A stretch of 64,000 nt of DNA, from NCBI GenBank assembly GCA_963920765.1, contig OY987245.1:2434727-2498726 (forward strand), given 5' to 3'. Source of the stretch: Ulota crispa. Taxonomy: Eukaryota; Streptophyta; Bryopsida; Orthotrichales; Orthotrichaceae. The notes beneath the pieces are model-generated. The model saw only the letters and a list, made by a program, of their open reading frames with translations. It searched no databases and was not told the origin of the DNA. Position 1 is the stretch's first letter, and every line of letters starts with the position of its first letter. Positions 44,736 through 56,359 of this stretch are shown here, piece by piece. The translations under genes and the position numbers were made by a program.

Positions 44736-45493
44736 AACACCATATTCATTGAATTGGGAAAACCAGATTCCCAAGTTGTATCCTAATGATTGGTTTAACC
44801 CCTAAATGCCTGCGGCACCAAATTTTGGTGTTTGCAATACTCTGAACTTTAATAAACCTAACTAAGTTACTATTTTTAATAATTTACATTATGAATTTAT
44901 TCTATGTGAAGTTTAATTTTAGGATCAACAATCTGATTTTGAAAATAATCAATTATGAGTTTTTTATTCAAGCTTTTGTGCAAGGGTCTTGACTTTCTCT
45001 AGTGTTGAGAGCTCTTGGAAATGAGCCTCAAACACACTAGATCTTGGAGAAAAATTTACATTAAAAAATCACTTGAAAAAATTGTAGAAAGGATTTTGAA
45101 AAGCTATAAAGTGATTGGGGTTATGTATGTTATTTCCTTTAACCTTATATTTTTTTGGTAATCATTTTTTTAAATTCAACATGTGAAAAGAGGATTCAAA
45201 GACCTCAAGTCATTCTTGTAGTTTTAACACCCTCATGACCAAACATTATAATCTTTCAATCCATCAATGATATAGTTGTGTTTTCTTTTCTTATGTGATC
45301 TTTAACATATCTAGTTTGAATTTGTACAATTACAACTCAAGAGGACTTGATACAGCTTATTAAAATGTTACATGTTTATTCAACTTGAAGCAAATTCCTA
45401 AAAGCCCAAAACAAGCCTCAGACATTTAGGGGTTAAGTTGGCCACCTTAAACCCAAAATGTTACAAAATTCCCAATTTAATGAATATGGTGTT
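44736..45493. mobile_element. AACACCATAT-family MITE carrying T3
   Basis: The left end AACACCATATTCATTGAAT and the inverse right end ATGAATATGGTGTT are flanked by CTAT (44732-44735 and 45494-45497). Without T3 its sequence corresponds to the 120-bp element at 60243-60362. Confidence 0.85.
44799..45432. mobile_element. TTAA-flanked element T3 (piggyBac-type)
   Basis: It has ends CCCCTAAATGCCTGCGGC and, in inverse, CCCCTAAATGTCTGAGGC. TTAA lies at 44795-44798 and 45433-45436. The interior is homologous to T8. The inverted copy at 60243-60362 shows the target with one TTAA (60300-60303) and no insert. Confidence 0.88.
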
Positions 45494-45852
45494 CTATATG
45501 ATGTAGGCTTGAATGTTCAACCCTGGCAACCTTACTCAGTTTATAATACGAAATGGAATGAATTGTACTGAATCCTCTAAGCCAAACGCGTCGATAACAT
45601 GGACCCTGAAGCCAGCCCTCCTGGTAATCACCATCCCATGGAAAATAGAGACCACGGAGCTCGGACATTTTAATTTCCCCTGTTGAAAAGTAAGGTCACG
45701 GAGTGATTACTACAATTTAACAACGCTGTTACCGAAAGGCAATTCCGTTGGCGGCATTCATGTTCCACACAGTCTTCTCGCGTGGGACTGAACATCATTG
45801 ACTAAGATTTGCTTGATGAATATATTAGCAAACAGCGACCTATCCTCGACTG
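45494..45852. promoter_or_regulatory. Promoter region of germin-like gene 2
   Basis: Unique sequence of moderate GC between an AACACC-type element and the TATA box. It is unrelated to the promoter of copy 1. Confidence 0.5.
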
Positions 45853-45860
45853 TATAAATA
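45853..45860 (+). promoter_or_regulatory. TATA box of germin-like gene 2
   Basis: TATAAATA lies 150 bp upstream of the ATG, with a C/A-rich leader (ccaaacaacaactc) about 30-40 bp further on that suits a transcription start. Confidence 0.75.
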
Positions 45861-46010
45861 CCCAGGCAACCCAACCATCTCCAAACAACAACTCATCCAT
45901 TCACTCGTGGAGTTCTTCCGCGCTAGCTAAGGTATCCATCTCCAAGCTACACCGCCTTCATTGTTACTTGTGCTCGCCGTGCTCGGCCAGATACTAGCAA
46001 GCTTGCCAAC

Positions 46011-46682
46011 ATGATTCATAACCGCGCAATGTGGGCGACGGTGGCTGTGCTGCTCACCGTGGCTCTCGTCGCTCCCAAATTGGCCTTGGCGGCCGACGCC
46101 GATCCCCTCCAGGACGTCTGCGTCGCCGACCCGTATGCCGGCATCACCATCAACGGATTCGCTTGCAAACCGTTTGCTGAGGTTACGTGCAAAGACTTCG
46201 TGTCCGACAAGCTGAAGTACCCCGGCAACACCAGCAATCCCAACATGGTCGCCGTCACCCAGGCGTTCGTGGCGCAGTTCGCGGGCCTCAACACGCTGGG
46301 CATCTCCGCAGCGCGCATCGACTTCGCCAAGGGCGGCCTCAACCCGCCCCACACTCACCCCCGGGCCACTGAGCTGCTGTATCTGATGAAGGGGGAGCTG
46401 TACGTGGGGTTCGTGAGCACCAATGGCACTGTGAACACCTTGTTCGCCACGACCATCTCTGCGGGGGAATTGTTCGTGTTCCCCAAGGGGCTCATCCACT
46501 TCCAGCTCAACGTGGGCAATGGCCCAGCGCTGGCATTCGCGGGGCTGAGCAGCCAGAATCCGGGCGTGCAGCCGGTGGCCCCCGCTCTCTTCATGCCCGA
46601 CATCAAGGACGAGGTGCTCGAGCTGGCCTTCAAGATCGACGCCAACACCGTCCATGACATCCAGAAGAAGTTCCGCATGTAA
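46011..46682 (+). CDS. GLP: Germin-like protein, copy 2
   Basis: An intact single-exon gene of 223 residues. It is identical to copy 1 over residues 1-215 as read here, with all cupin metal ligands (His114, His116, Glu121, His163), the signal peptide and both N-glycosylation sites. The C-terminus differs (HDIQKKFRM versus HEIQKKFRTP). Nucleotide differences in the coding body are only a few. Identity extends 46 bp upstream of the ATG and stops abruptly at TACTTGTGC. After the stop, similarity fades within about 25 bp. The flanks are unrelated. Recent duplication followed by conversion, or conversion alone, would explain this. The gene lies between element-rich stretches. Confidence 0.95.
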   Translation: MIHNRAMWATVAVLLTVALVAPKLALAADADPLQDVCVADPYAGITINGFACKPFAEVTCKDFVSDKLKYPGNTSNPNMVAVTQAFVAQFAGLNTLGISAARIDFAKGGLNPPHTHPRATELLYLMKGELYVGFVSTNGTVNTLFATTISAGELFVFPKGLIHFQLNVGNGPALAFAGLSSQNPGVQPVAPALFMPDIKDEVLELAFKIDANTVHDIQKKFRM

Positions 46683-46766
46683 ATCAAGGACCGGGACATA
46701 CCGTGTGTCGGTACTGAGAGCGCTAGCTCAACCAATGTATATGGTTGAATTTGTGAGACTCAGTAC

Positions 46767-46772
46767 AATAAA
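46767..46772 (+). terminator. Polyadenylation signal of germin-like gene 2
   Basis: AATAAA 85 bp after the stop codon, followed by T/G-rich sequence. Confidence 0.6.
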
Positions 46773-48055
46773 TCCTCTATGTAGTGACGTTGTCTGCTAG
46801 CTGATTGGCCGTTTGTCATTGATACGGAATTTGGCTCTTGACAGAATCACGGAGCCTCCTTGAATCTAGATTCGGAGCTCGGTGGGGACTGGTTGAGAGA
46901 TATGCTCTCTTTTCCACTATAATTGAGTTTGCGACCTCCGGGCATGCAACTATTGGAATAAAGTATTGTTGCCTTTTGAATTTGCTGAGTTTGATTCGGT
47001 TACTGCACTCTCAGCTCATAAATGCTTCTCCGGTAGCAATTGGCAACTGCTACCGTCTGTAGGAACTGATACGCTGCGCATATGCCTGGCGCTTCGTTTC
47101 AGTAGCCAGAGCGGCAAGGATGTCGTTTTTATATTTCTAACCGGCAAAGGCACAACGAGCTCCCGCCTCTCGGAAAATTTACCTCCCCACAGACAAAAGT
47201 AATCCGTCGAATAAACATTTGTCTGGGGTTGATTATTCGTTAGGTAGGATCCGGCGCATCGCAGATTGCACACTTGTCCACTGATGAGGATATTACTGCG
47301 ATATGCAAAAGCTCGAAACCGGAGGCTATGACGGTCGTGACATGCAACCACTCGAAACAGAGTTAATGGGGACGACTGACGACTCCACTCCTGCTCACCT
47401 TGAATAGTGAATGGTACAACCTTGGTGCATTGCTTTTTGCCCCTAAACAATCACCACGTACTGTATCACCGAAGCAGCACTCTACCCGTTGAGCTAAACT
47501 CTGTTGGTTGGTCTTTTGTGGATGAATGCAAAGATTACAAAATTGTGGTTCCCAAGATCTTTAAATGCCTTCTAATGTCTAATTACTAGACTCTCCGTCG
47601 ATTGTTTCATGGTACTGGCTACTGGGTGGTTGCAATCATGTGTTTTCTGGACAACTTGGTGGTGCCCGGCTTGCCTCCTGGTTCCAAAGGTTGTGAGATT
47701 GCCGTGTACGAATGGAACCTCCATTTTCTGGACGCGACGCTCAACAACCGGATGATGATATGTTGCCCTTGTTTACCTGTTTATTAGATGACCTGCGTCA
47801 TATAAGTTAGGCTCGTAGTCTAGGGCTCTCGGCTGTGTGGTATCGCCTGGCTGTTCTATCAACCAGCCGCCCGGCTCAAAAGTCGAGGAGTCTATGGTGA
47901 TCTCAATGATGGAAGTAGGCTTGGACGACATGTTCAATTTTGAGATACCAATTCTGGATAAGATTTCAGGAGAAACCCATTATCACACTGCATAGTAGAT
48001 ATAAGCACTATGGTAGCAGCATTGTTGCTGTTGAATTCTGAAACTCATGGTGGTA
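46773..48055. other. 3' flank of germin-like gene 2, no gene recognised
   Basis: GC is moderate and the open frames are short with no domains. Two tRNA-like fragments (near 47470-47500 and 47810-47840) are too degenerate to call. Confidence 0.4.
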
Positions 48056-48461
48056 GATCTGTATGGCTGGTGTATGGCTGGTGTATGGCTGGGGTTAGAT
48101 GGCATGCCGTTTTGGCTGGGGACAGCGCCTGACACCCTCCCCAACTCCTGCCCAAACCATTTTTTCTCCTCTTGAACTCTAACCTTCAGTTTTCAAAACT
48201 TGCGTTTGAACCCCTTCAATTGTTATTGTGCTCTTTGAAACTTGGTTAGTAACTTGTTCATGAGCACATTAGTGCAAGAACCAGTTACAAACCAAGTTTC
48301 AAAGAGCACAATAGCAAATGAAGGGGCTCAAACGCAAGTTTTGAAAATTGAAGGTTAGAGTTAAGGAGGAGAGAGAATGGTTCAGGCAAGGGCTGGGTAG
48401 GGTGTGAGGCACAGGCCCTAGCCAAAATGGCATGCCATCTAACCCTAGCCGATCTGTATGG
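48056..48461. mobile_element. Foldback element with 11-bp direct flanks
   Basis: GATCTGTATGG is repeated at 48056-48066 and 48451-48461. The intervening sequence is a palindrome with ends GGCTGGGGTTAGATGGCATG and its inverse (48087-48450). Next to the left flank a 12-bp unit (GTGTATGGCTGG) is repeated about three times. A 9-11 bp duplication suggests a Mutator-like MITE. Confidence 0.75.
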
Positions 48462-48619
48462 TCAAGAAGAATGCCTATTGAGGTTGGCTCGTGAGTACCT
48501 TTGCTTGTGTGCTTGGAAGTCAGAAGAGAAGATTCTATCAAAGACTATGTTATTCATTAATTTGGAAAAATAATGGATACCATTTTGTACTTCACCTTAA
48601 TCCAAAATAGCCACCTTAA

Positions 48620-49853
48620 CCCCTAAGGGACAAAGTCCATTTTTCTCTAAAAATCACTAAAACTTGCTACTTCTAGGAGGTTTAGTAAAAAGGGATTTTA
48701 TATTTAACATGTTATTTGTTCATTTGGGAAAAAGCGTACAACATGGGACTTCTAGCTTTTCTTTTTTCAGAGAATGCCATATTCATTGATTTGGGAGTCT
48801 GTTGAATGTTTTCCAATGAAATGAAATATATTTCTTCCAAAAATACGCTCTTTTTGGACATAAAGTTCATCAACTTTTGAAATTTTGGACAAAGTTTATT
48901 AACTAGGATTCAAGTGACCACCTGAATTCAAATTAAGGTGGCTATTTTGGATTCAAGTGAGGTACAAAATGGTACGCATCATTTCCCAAATTAATGAATA
49001 ACATGTTTTAATTTTGGAATATCCAACCATAGGATCTTGCCCCAAACTAGAAGAGGTGCTTATGGGAAAAAAATCAGCTCATTCTAGATGGAGAGGAGTG
49101 AGATATTTACATCTAAGGTGAAAAAAATAAATAAATAATAAATTTTTAAAAAAAAATTCCATGCTATCCAAAAATTTCAAAAGCCTTTAATCACTCTTAT
49201 AACAAAAAAAATTGCTCTACCTAAAGTTGCGCTCTATTTTTTCCATGTAAGAGATCAAATTAGGTATATGTGGCAAAATTTCCAAAGCAATTAGAACTAT
49301 ACAACACATGGGACAAAAATAACAAGTAAAACAAAGTAGAGATCAAGTCAAAACACTAATTTCTCAAGAATTTAATTATTGAAATGAAAAATGCAAATCC
49401 CAACAATTATAATGTGTGCTAAAAAATCTACTTCCTTTAGTTTTGTTTTTTTTCCAAAATATTGAAAATTGAGTAAAATAAAGGACTTCAAAATTTGTTT
49501 TAGAGTAGAGAATCCATAACTGCCCGCAAACAAAAACTCCTCATAACTTTCATCTCATAGATTGAAATTGAATGATTCAAAGCTTTTCACATATGAAAAA
49601 ATCTTAAAAACCAATTTCAAATTTTTAAAGAAGTTTTTGGACTGCCCAGACAGACGTTTCTCCCTAAATTTTTATAAATCCATACATAACTTCTTTGTCA
49701 AATGTTGGATTGAAGAAAAAATTAGATGCCCACATAGATCTTTGAATTCCCCACCTTCAATAAAAGTTTCAATTTATCACACAAAGTAGTTTAGCCATAA
49801 ATATATGCCTGAAGTCTAGCTTGTCTTCCAAACAGACAATGGTCCTTTAGAGG
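48620..49853. mobile_element. TTAA-flanked element T10
   Basis: It has ends CCCCTAAGGGACA and, in inverse, CCTCTAAAGGACC, with TTAA at 48616-48619 and 49854-49857. Read in reverse it is homologous to T6 along most of its length (TTTTATTGAAGGTGGGGAAT). A smaller element is nested at 48706-49007. To its left, an AACACC-type end (48547) suggests it inserted into such an element. Confidence 0.7.
48706..49007. mobile_element. AACACCATAT-family relative nested in T10
   Basis: The ends AACATGTTATTTGTT and, in inverse, AACATGTTATTCATT, with TTTGGG subterminal, delimit about 300 bp. Confidence 0.55.
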
Positions 49854-49891
49854 TTAATTTAAATTCAAAAGATCACCTAAAACCTAGTTAA

Positions 49892-51228
49892 CCCCTAAAG
49901 GTTCAAGGGGGTAAGGGTAAAACAAAATTGTGTTATAAAATGGTACTTGTAACTTCGATGAAATTTGCTTCAAATGATAAAATCAAAATTAGAATGTTTA
50001 GTAATTATCCATGCGGTCAAACACTCAAAAAAAATTTTGGATTTTTATGTAATGAATTTAGAAGCATTTACCATTTAATATTCACCAAAATTACAGATTT
50101 TACTCATTGATTTTAAAATTTGGTATGAATGGTTAAAAATAGACATTCTATCCTAAACTTCAAAAATGCACTCTTTTGAAAGGAGAGAGCATCATTAGTT
50201 TCCCAAAATAATAAATTTTACAACACTAGCAAATATTGAAGTGTTTGTTTTTGAAAAATTATCCTTGGTGGAGTTTAACCCCTAAGTGCCCAATCAACCA
50301 TTTTCTAGTTGCTGCCCATTTTTTTGGACTGCTCAAGACAAAAAAAAACTTTTTTTCAAATTTTTTTTCTTTGTAATTGAAAATCAAGTCTACTTTCCAA
50401 CTCAACTTAAATCATGTCAATCCAAGTCAAACTTCACCAAGGATAATTTTTCAAAGATAAACACTTTAAACACAATATTCGTTAATTTGGGAAAAACGGT
50501 ACATTTTGGGACTTTCAATTTTTGAGGTGAAAGTTTTAGGAGGTCTCCTAAAACCTAGCTCGCAGCATCCTTTTGTACACGTGTCCTCACCTGAGAGGAG
50601 GAATTTGCGAGGGAAAAAATCTTAGTGGATCTAATACCTTGGAATCCGGTTTAAGGTAACTTTTTGGATTTAAGGTGGAGTACAAAATGGAACTTGCTTT
50701 TTTCCCTGATTAACAAATACGGTGTTTTCAATATTTGCTAGTGTTGTAAAATTTACTATTTTGGGAAACTAATGAGGCTCTCTCCTTTCAAAAGAGTGCA
50801 TTTTTGAAGTTTAGGATAGAATGTCTATTTTTAACCATTCATACCAAATTTTAAAATCAATGAGTAAAATTTGTAATTTTGGTGAATACTAAATGGTAAA
50901 TGCTTCTAAATTCATTAAGCAAAAATCCAAAACTTCTTTTGAGTGTTTGAGTGTATGGATAATTATTGAAAATTATGATTCTTATTTTCTCTTTTGAAGC
51001 AAACTTCATCAAAGTTACAAAAGTACCATTTTGTAACACATCTATGTTTTGCCCTTACCCCCCTTGGGCCTTTAGGGGTTAACTTGGATTGACATGATTC
51101 AAGCTAAGTTGGAAAGTAAACTTGACTTTCTATTACAAAAAAAAACATTTGTTTGAAAAACTTTTTTTTGGGTCTTGGGCAGCCTAGAAAAATGGGCAGC
51201 GACCAGAAAATGGTCAAACGCTTAGGGG
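49892..51228. mobile_element. Interleaved TTAA elements T4 (49892-51078) and T5 (50279-51228)
   Basis: T4 has ends CCCCTAAAGGTTCAAGG and, in inverse, CCCCTAAAGGCCCAAGG, with long complementary arms (49892-50245 and 50727-51078). T5 has ends CCCCTAAGTGCCC and, in inverse, CCCCTAAGCGTTTG, with arms 50279-50430 and 51083-51228. All four ends are next to TTAA (49888, 50275, 51079 and 51229). The pairs overlap instead of nesting, so at least one rearrangement has occurred. The paired open frames 49928-50110 and 50857-51039 are products of the inverted arms, not genes. Confidence 0.75.
50469..50726. mobile_element. AACACCATAT-family MITE
   Basis: It runs from AACACAATATTCGTTAATTT to AACAAATACGGTGTT. 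The 258-bp interior matches 26330-26586 (cctcacctgagaggaggaat). Confidence 0.7.
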
Positions 51229-51959
51229 TTAATGAACTTCTCTCCAAAATTTTCAGAAGTTAACGAATTTTCTGTCCAAAAAAAAGCGTATTTTTAGAAG
51301 ATATGTATCTCATTTCATTGGAAAACAATCAACAAATTCCCAATTCAATGAGTATGGCATTCTCTAGGAAAAAAAAAAAAAAAAAAAACCAGAAGTCCCA
51401 CTTTGTACGCTTTTTCCCAAATTTACCAATAATGTGTTTGACAATAATCTGTTTCATTTTGGAATTACTTGAATCAAATCAAATCTGACGTGGCTTTGTT
51501 GCTAGCACTGGAAGAGTGAGAACACAAATAGTTGAGAGGGGAATTGGAAAAGATGGCGGAATTCTCTTAGAACAAACATACAATGCAAAGATTAATGGTT
51601 AACTGAAAAGCGGGTGTATCATGCCAAGTTGCTAGAGGTGTCGGTTGTCATACTGGGCATGGCCGTATGAGGGCTCGCCTGTCCAATTGAGGGATCCATT
51701 GTCCAATAGAGGGCTTGCTCGCCCGATGGCAGATGATTTGGGAATGCTTGAGTTAATCTGAAGTTCATAATCTTTTTTGTTGATTTTAGACGTGAAAACT
51801 TCAATCTATGCAACTCTAGAAGACATGCTGGGCATAAGACACCATGAATCATCAGAGGTTTATGTTAAAATTGATATTTAAAACGATCTCAATTTCAAAC
51901 ATGTTTGTGATTCAAGTTTTAGGTTGTCATATTGGACAGTTTCTTGTTCGTCAAACATG

Positions 51960-52852
51960 CTATGATGTACAGTCGGGTACAACAAACATACGAACTGCTA
52001 TTTTGAGGCCGTCTGATTTTTTTGGTGAAATGCCAAGTATAAGTAATGTATTTTTTTCAAAAAAATTACCATAGCATTCTTGCACAGGATCAATCTAGCA
52101 TGTCAAATATCAGTTTCAGAAAAGAAAAACTTCATTTGTGGTGAAATTTTTGAGTGTTTTTTTTGTTTTACATGATATTTTATTTAAAACAATTGGTAAT
52201 GAATTTTTGAGATTTGATTTCATGGGTTCAAAGGAAACATCCATATGCACATCTTCCATGCTAAAAAACACCCCCTTAAGTAGCAAAAATTTGATCAATA
52301 GAAGATTCAATGAAACTTGTGATAGGCCCAAATATTGTAAAATACATATTTTTCATTTTTAACTAGCTTTTCACCAAGTAAACAAGATATCATGACTGAA
52401 GATACAAACTTAGTCACAATATTTAAGTCAAACAACTAAATTTGATTTTCATAAAATAAAACAAAAATTACAAAATTTGGGCCTATCACAAGTTTCATTG
52501 AATCTTCTATTGATCAAATTTTTGTTACTTAAGGGGGTGTTTTTTAGCATGGAAGATGTGCATATGGATGTTTCCTTTGAACCCATGAAATCAAATCTCA
52601 AAAATTCATTACCAATTGTTTTTAATAAAATATCATGTAAAACAAAAAAGTTCACTTAAAAAATTCACCACAAATGAAGTTTTTCTTTTTTGAAATTGAT
52701 ATTTGGCATGCTAGATTGATACTATGCAAGGATGCCATGGTAATTTTTTTGAAAAAAATGTATTGCTTATACTTGGGATTTCACCAAAAAAACAACCAAC
52801 CTCAAAATGGTAGTTTTGTATGTTTGTTGTACTCGACTGTACATAACAACCC
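51960..52852. mobile_element. Large foldback element, arms about 375 bp
   Basis: The segment 51960-52336 is repeated in inverse at 52478-52852 with about 140 bp between. The inner 200 bp of the arms (around GGAAACATCCATATGCACAT) are almost identical, the outer parts less so. Similar sequence in single copy occurs near 62460-62660. The mirror-image open frames here are by-products. Confidence 0.85.
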
Positions 52853-53008
52853 TAAGAGGCTCTCAAACACTAACACCAAGTCTAAACATACCTTTAGCTA
52901 GTTTCTAAAACTGATGACTAAAAGGACTTAGCAATTTGAGAGTATTTGGATCCATGATTAGCAGTATTGCCCAAATACATCAAAGCAAGACTAATGTAAG
53001 TACAAGTA

Positions 53009-53554
53009 GAGATGGGGACACAAAGATTCATTCCTCACTCAAACCCCTCCCACGCAATTAATTATTTCACTAAATGAAAAATTACATATCCTGAAAGTTT
53101 TGAGAATAGATTGAGAATGTGTTGGTGATAGATTGATGGTGGACATGTAGTGATTTTAAAAGAAGTTTAATTAAAATTTGATGTTTTTTTCAAATGTTTT
53201 GAGTTAACACTTTTCCTAATTTGATTCATGTTAAATTTTAGTGCATTGTGTACCTCTTTCTATTTGCAAGAGGCATGCTTGAGTTGAGGCAATCTCAAAT
53301 TCTAAAAGGTGGTTAAAAGCTAAAAAGTTGTTGAGAAGAGATTATAAGTTGATGAATAGCATATTTGGTAATTGTTAGTGCAAAATTGCACTTGGCATAG
53401 TTAAAGGTTTGGAGTTGGAATAGTCTACTCTTCAAATTTTAATGTATATTGTCCTCCTTTATAGGTTTTTAATATGTAATTGGTTTTAGATCAGGTGAAG
53501 AATTGATCACATGGGAAGAGTTTGAGTGAAGGATGGATATTTTGTCCACATCTC
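53009..53554. mobile_element. TA-flanked TIR element
   Basis: The ends GAGATGGGGACA and TGTCCACATCTC, with inverse TTCCTCACTCAAAC-type subterminal sequence, are flanked by TA on both sides. It is 546 bp and probably mariner-type. Confidence 0.65.
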
Positions 53555-56359
53555 TATAAATACTGGTATTGGTAATTCAAGCTTGGTCCGTCGAGAAAGA
53601 AGCTTTCAAGGACCGTAACTTTTTACCCCATCGGGTATTTCTAAAAAGACAGGACAGGAGACATATTTCGTCCCTATATGCAGTGAGGGAAAATGATTCC
53701 TCACATGGCATTATCCGACTAAGAAGAACTTGGACCAAAGGCATGCCATGCCCACTAGCCTATTTGAGTATACTTTTAGTGAAAAAACAAGAGGAAGCTA
53801 CATTAACTCCAACTAATCTAACATGAAATCTAAGAAATTTAACGAAGGCTGATAACTCACCACTGTAGTATTTCAAATAATTAGATTACCCCCCTTGTTT
53901 TTCTATGATATAAAATACAGCTGAGGCTTGGGTCGTAGGACTGTACTTTGTTGGTGATGGTTCGAGTTTGCAACATGAATGTGTCTTGCACAAGCCTCCA
54001 CTTTGCAAATCACAATGTAGAAAACTTTATTTGAGTTTGCAAGTTGTGTCTTGTACTTGTGAGGTTGTGGTGGATACCAGATGGCACAGGCTGCAAGGCG
54101 AAGGAGGTTGCAGTAATTTGGCTTGCAAAGCGGAGCAATACATGATGCATTCATTCTTCAAGCTTGAACAACTAACAACCAACAAATTCAGAACAGTGTA
54201 CAATTCCAGACCTGGGGGAACTTCCAACATTTTCAAAAACAGGGGAGTGTTTGTGATGTTTTCCTGAGAAAGAAGTATCCAAACAAGTTTGGAGTCATTA
54301 AATACAAAAAAAATACCACTAGTGGTGCTAAGGTTTTATGATTGCTTAATATATTTACATTTCTTTGAGACAAATCTTTTTTTGGGTAGCAACTTTGCAT
54401 AATTTAAGCCAAGTTTGTGTGAACACGATATAAAAGAAGGAGCGCAAGGCTCTCAAATGCATCAGTGCGTAATGTCATTTAAACAATTGCTCAGGTATGC
54501 CCAGACAGTACATGTTCAAACCTCCTTGTGAGCACTCAAATTCGGTGCAAGAGATATATTTTTGTGGCAGGAACTTTTGTGACTTAAAGCCTCCCATACT
54601 GCTCACAGATGTGGCCAAATTTAGTAGATCTTCTACCAACTCTTTTACATGGATACAAAGAATGAAAACTCCAGTGTTCAATCTGGATTTCTAGCTCATT
54701 TAGTATTGTTTTAAGCCACTTGAGCTAATTACGAAAATTACGGTTAGGACCACTAACCGCTGGTCTCCAGTCCCCTATGGCTGCTACTCCAAAACTTGTG
54801 AATCGTTTAGGGCGAGCGATGGGTTATAATTTAGAAGTTTGGACCACAGGCATTTTACATCTTAGGTGCGAGAAAACCAGAGGTTGCTTCAACTGGTTGG
54901 CGGCTGCTCATAGCTAGTTTAATTTATCTTTTCAGAATGCATCAATGCATTAGTCAAACGAAACGCAACAAGAAACTTCTCTGAGTCTCCAACAAGGAAT
55001 TTTGTTGACTTGAATTCCACTTAAAACCTCAGAATTATGAAGACAAATATTTGAGCATTCAGCAGAAAACAACTACCTATTAAATGAGAGAAGTCACACG
55101 TGGGATGTCTAATAGCACTTTGAAGATCTATCATATCAAAGCGCAGTTAACATGAATTTCGTTAAATTGGCTATATGCCTGTATTCATTCGCAAAAAGTT
55201 GTGACTTGCATCTTCGTAAACATCTCAATTGTGGCATTTAACTTCACGAAAGCCTAATTTCTGTCCATACCACTGGTACAAATTTTGGGTTCCGGCCATA
55301 CGGCTTGGCAGAGACGAAAAACCACGCTCAGAGGAATGTTCGATCATGGTACTAAACTATTTTTTACATCAAGCATTTTGAAAGCGTATCCATTGATCTA
55401 GTTGGACGTCTTCTATCGACTCTGCGAGGAAGAAAACCAAAAGACCAAGTGATAAAAGGCAACGGCTTTTCAACCAATTCGTCCAATCAAAAAAACAATA
55501 TTGCTAGAGTTTGTAGAGCTTGGTTAAAACGGTTCTATATAGAAGTGTAGCCATTGCTTGCTGCAAGCAAAGCAGGGGCAGATCGAGGCATTAGCATGGG
55601 GACTAGGAAAAGTACTCCGGAGTGCGCGTATGAACTTCCTTGGGTTTAAGGTGTGAGGGGATCTGGGCATGTCGAGGAAATATTATAGCCTCGGTCTTGC
55701 AATGCGGCCCTGCATGTGAAAGGGCTTTGCATCCACAGGCCATGTCGATGTTGCTGGAGATTGGCCGATGGGAAACAAAATTTTACTCTCTTTTGTAATA
55801 AAAGATTTTGTCAGGAATACAAGAATTTTTCCAGTGTTCATTCGCCCAAAATTCCAGATTCTTTCATCAAGAGTATCATAATTCATTCTTTGTTAGTCGT
55901 TATGCACGTAAGAGACCCAAGATGTATCTGCAAAGTCCGGTGAAATTTTCCTGAAAGATGGTCAAAGTCCCTGTAAGTCTCACATTTCTCTTGTAAGAGG
56001 AAAAGCTCCCAGTTTTCGATTTGAAACTGTGTATTCCATAGAGAACATTGTCAGATTCCCCTTGGTGAACAACAATATGGCCCTGCTGACTACAAATCCA
56101 GGATGAGATGAGCAGGTTTCAGCTAAGCATATTCTAAGGACAAACGAGCCACACCTGAATGCCCTTGTCGAGAAGAGATGACTTTGTTCAACCATCCGTG
56201 CTTGAAATTAACTACGAACAAGTTCAGCTAGCGACTGCCCCGGAATGTCGCTCTCGTGAAGAATGTCTTTCGCTTTGACATCGGCCGGGGATCCTGCTCG
56301 CCCAGGAAGCGTCACAAATCAAGTGATGGATCTATTGTTATGCATAACTTGCTAATATG
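53555..56359. other. Intergenic, no gene recognised
   Basis: GC is somewhat higher than in the element-rich parts. An open frame at 53569-53826 and several at 53900-54700 and 55680-56200 lack recognisable domains. They could include exons of an unlocated gene or a non-coding transcript. Confidence 0.35.

Noticed and set aside
47460..47510. tRNA-like D-arm (TAGCTCAACGGGTAGAG on the minus strand)
   Set aside because: No anticodon stem or T-arm can be formed around it.
47808..47850. CGTAGTCTAGG...CTCGGCT resembling tRNA-Glu
   Set aside because: Spacing is wrong and the T-arm is missing; at best a remnant.
49928..51039. Matching 60-codon frames on opposite strands
   Set aside because: They are the two inverted arms of element T4, so similarity reflects DNA, not protein conservation.
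52138..52659. Mirror-image frames with the same peptides
   Set aside because: By-product of the foldback arms.
53569..53826. 85-codon plus-strand frame with charged residues
   Set aside because: No start context, no family likeness and no splice partner; left unannotated.
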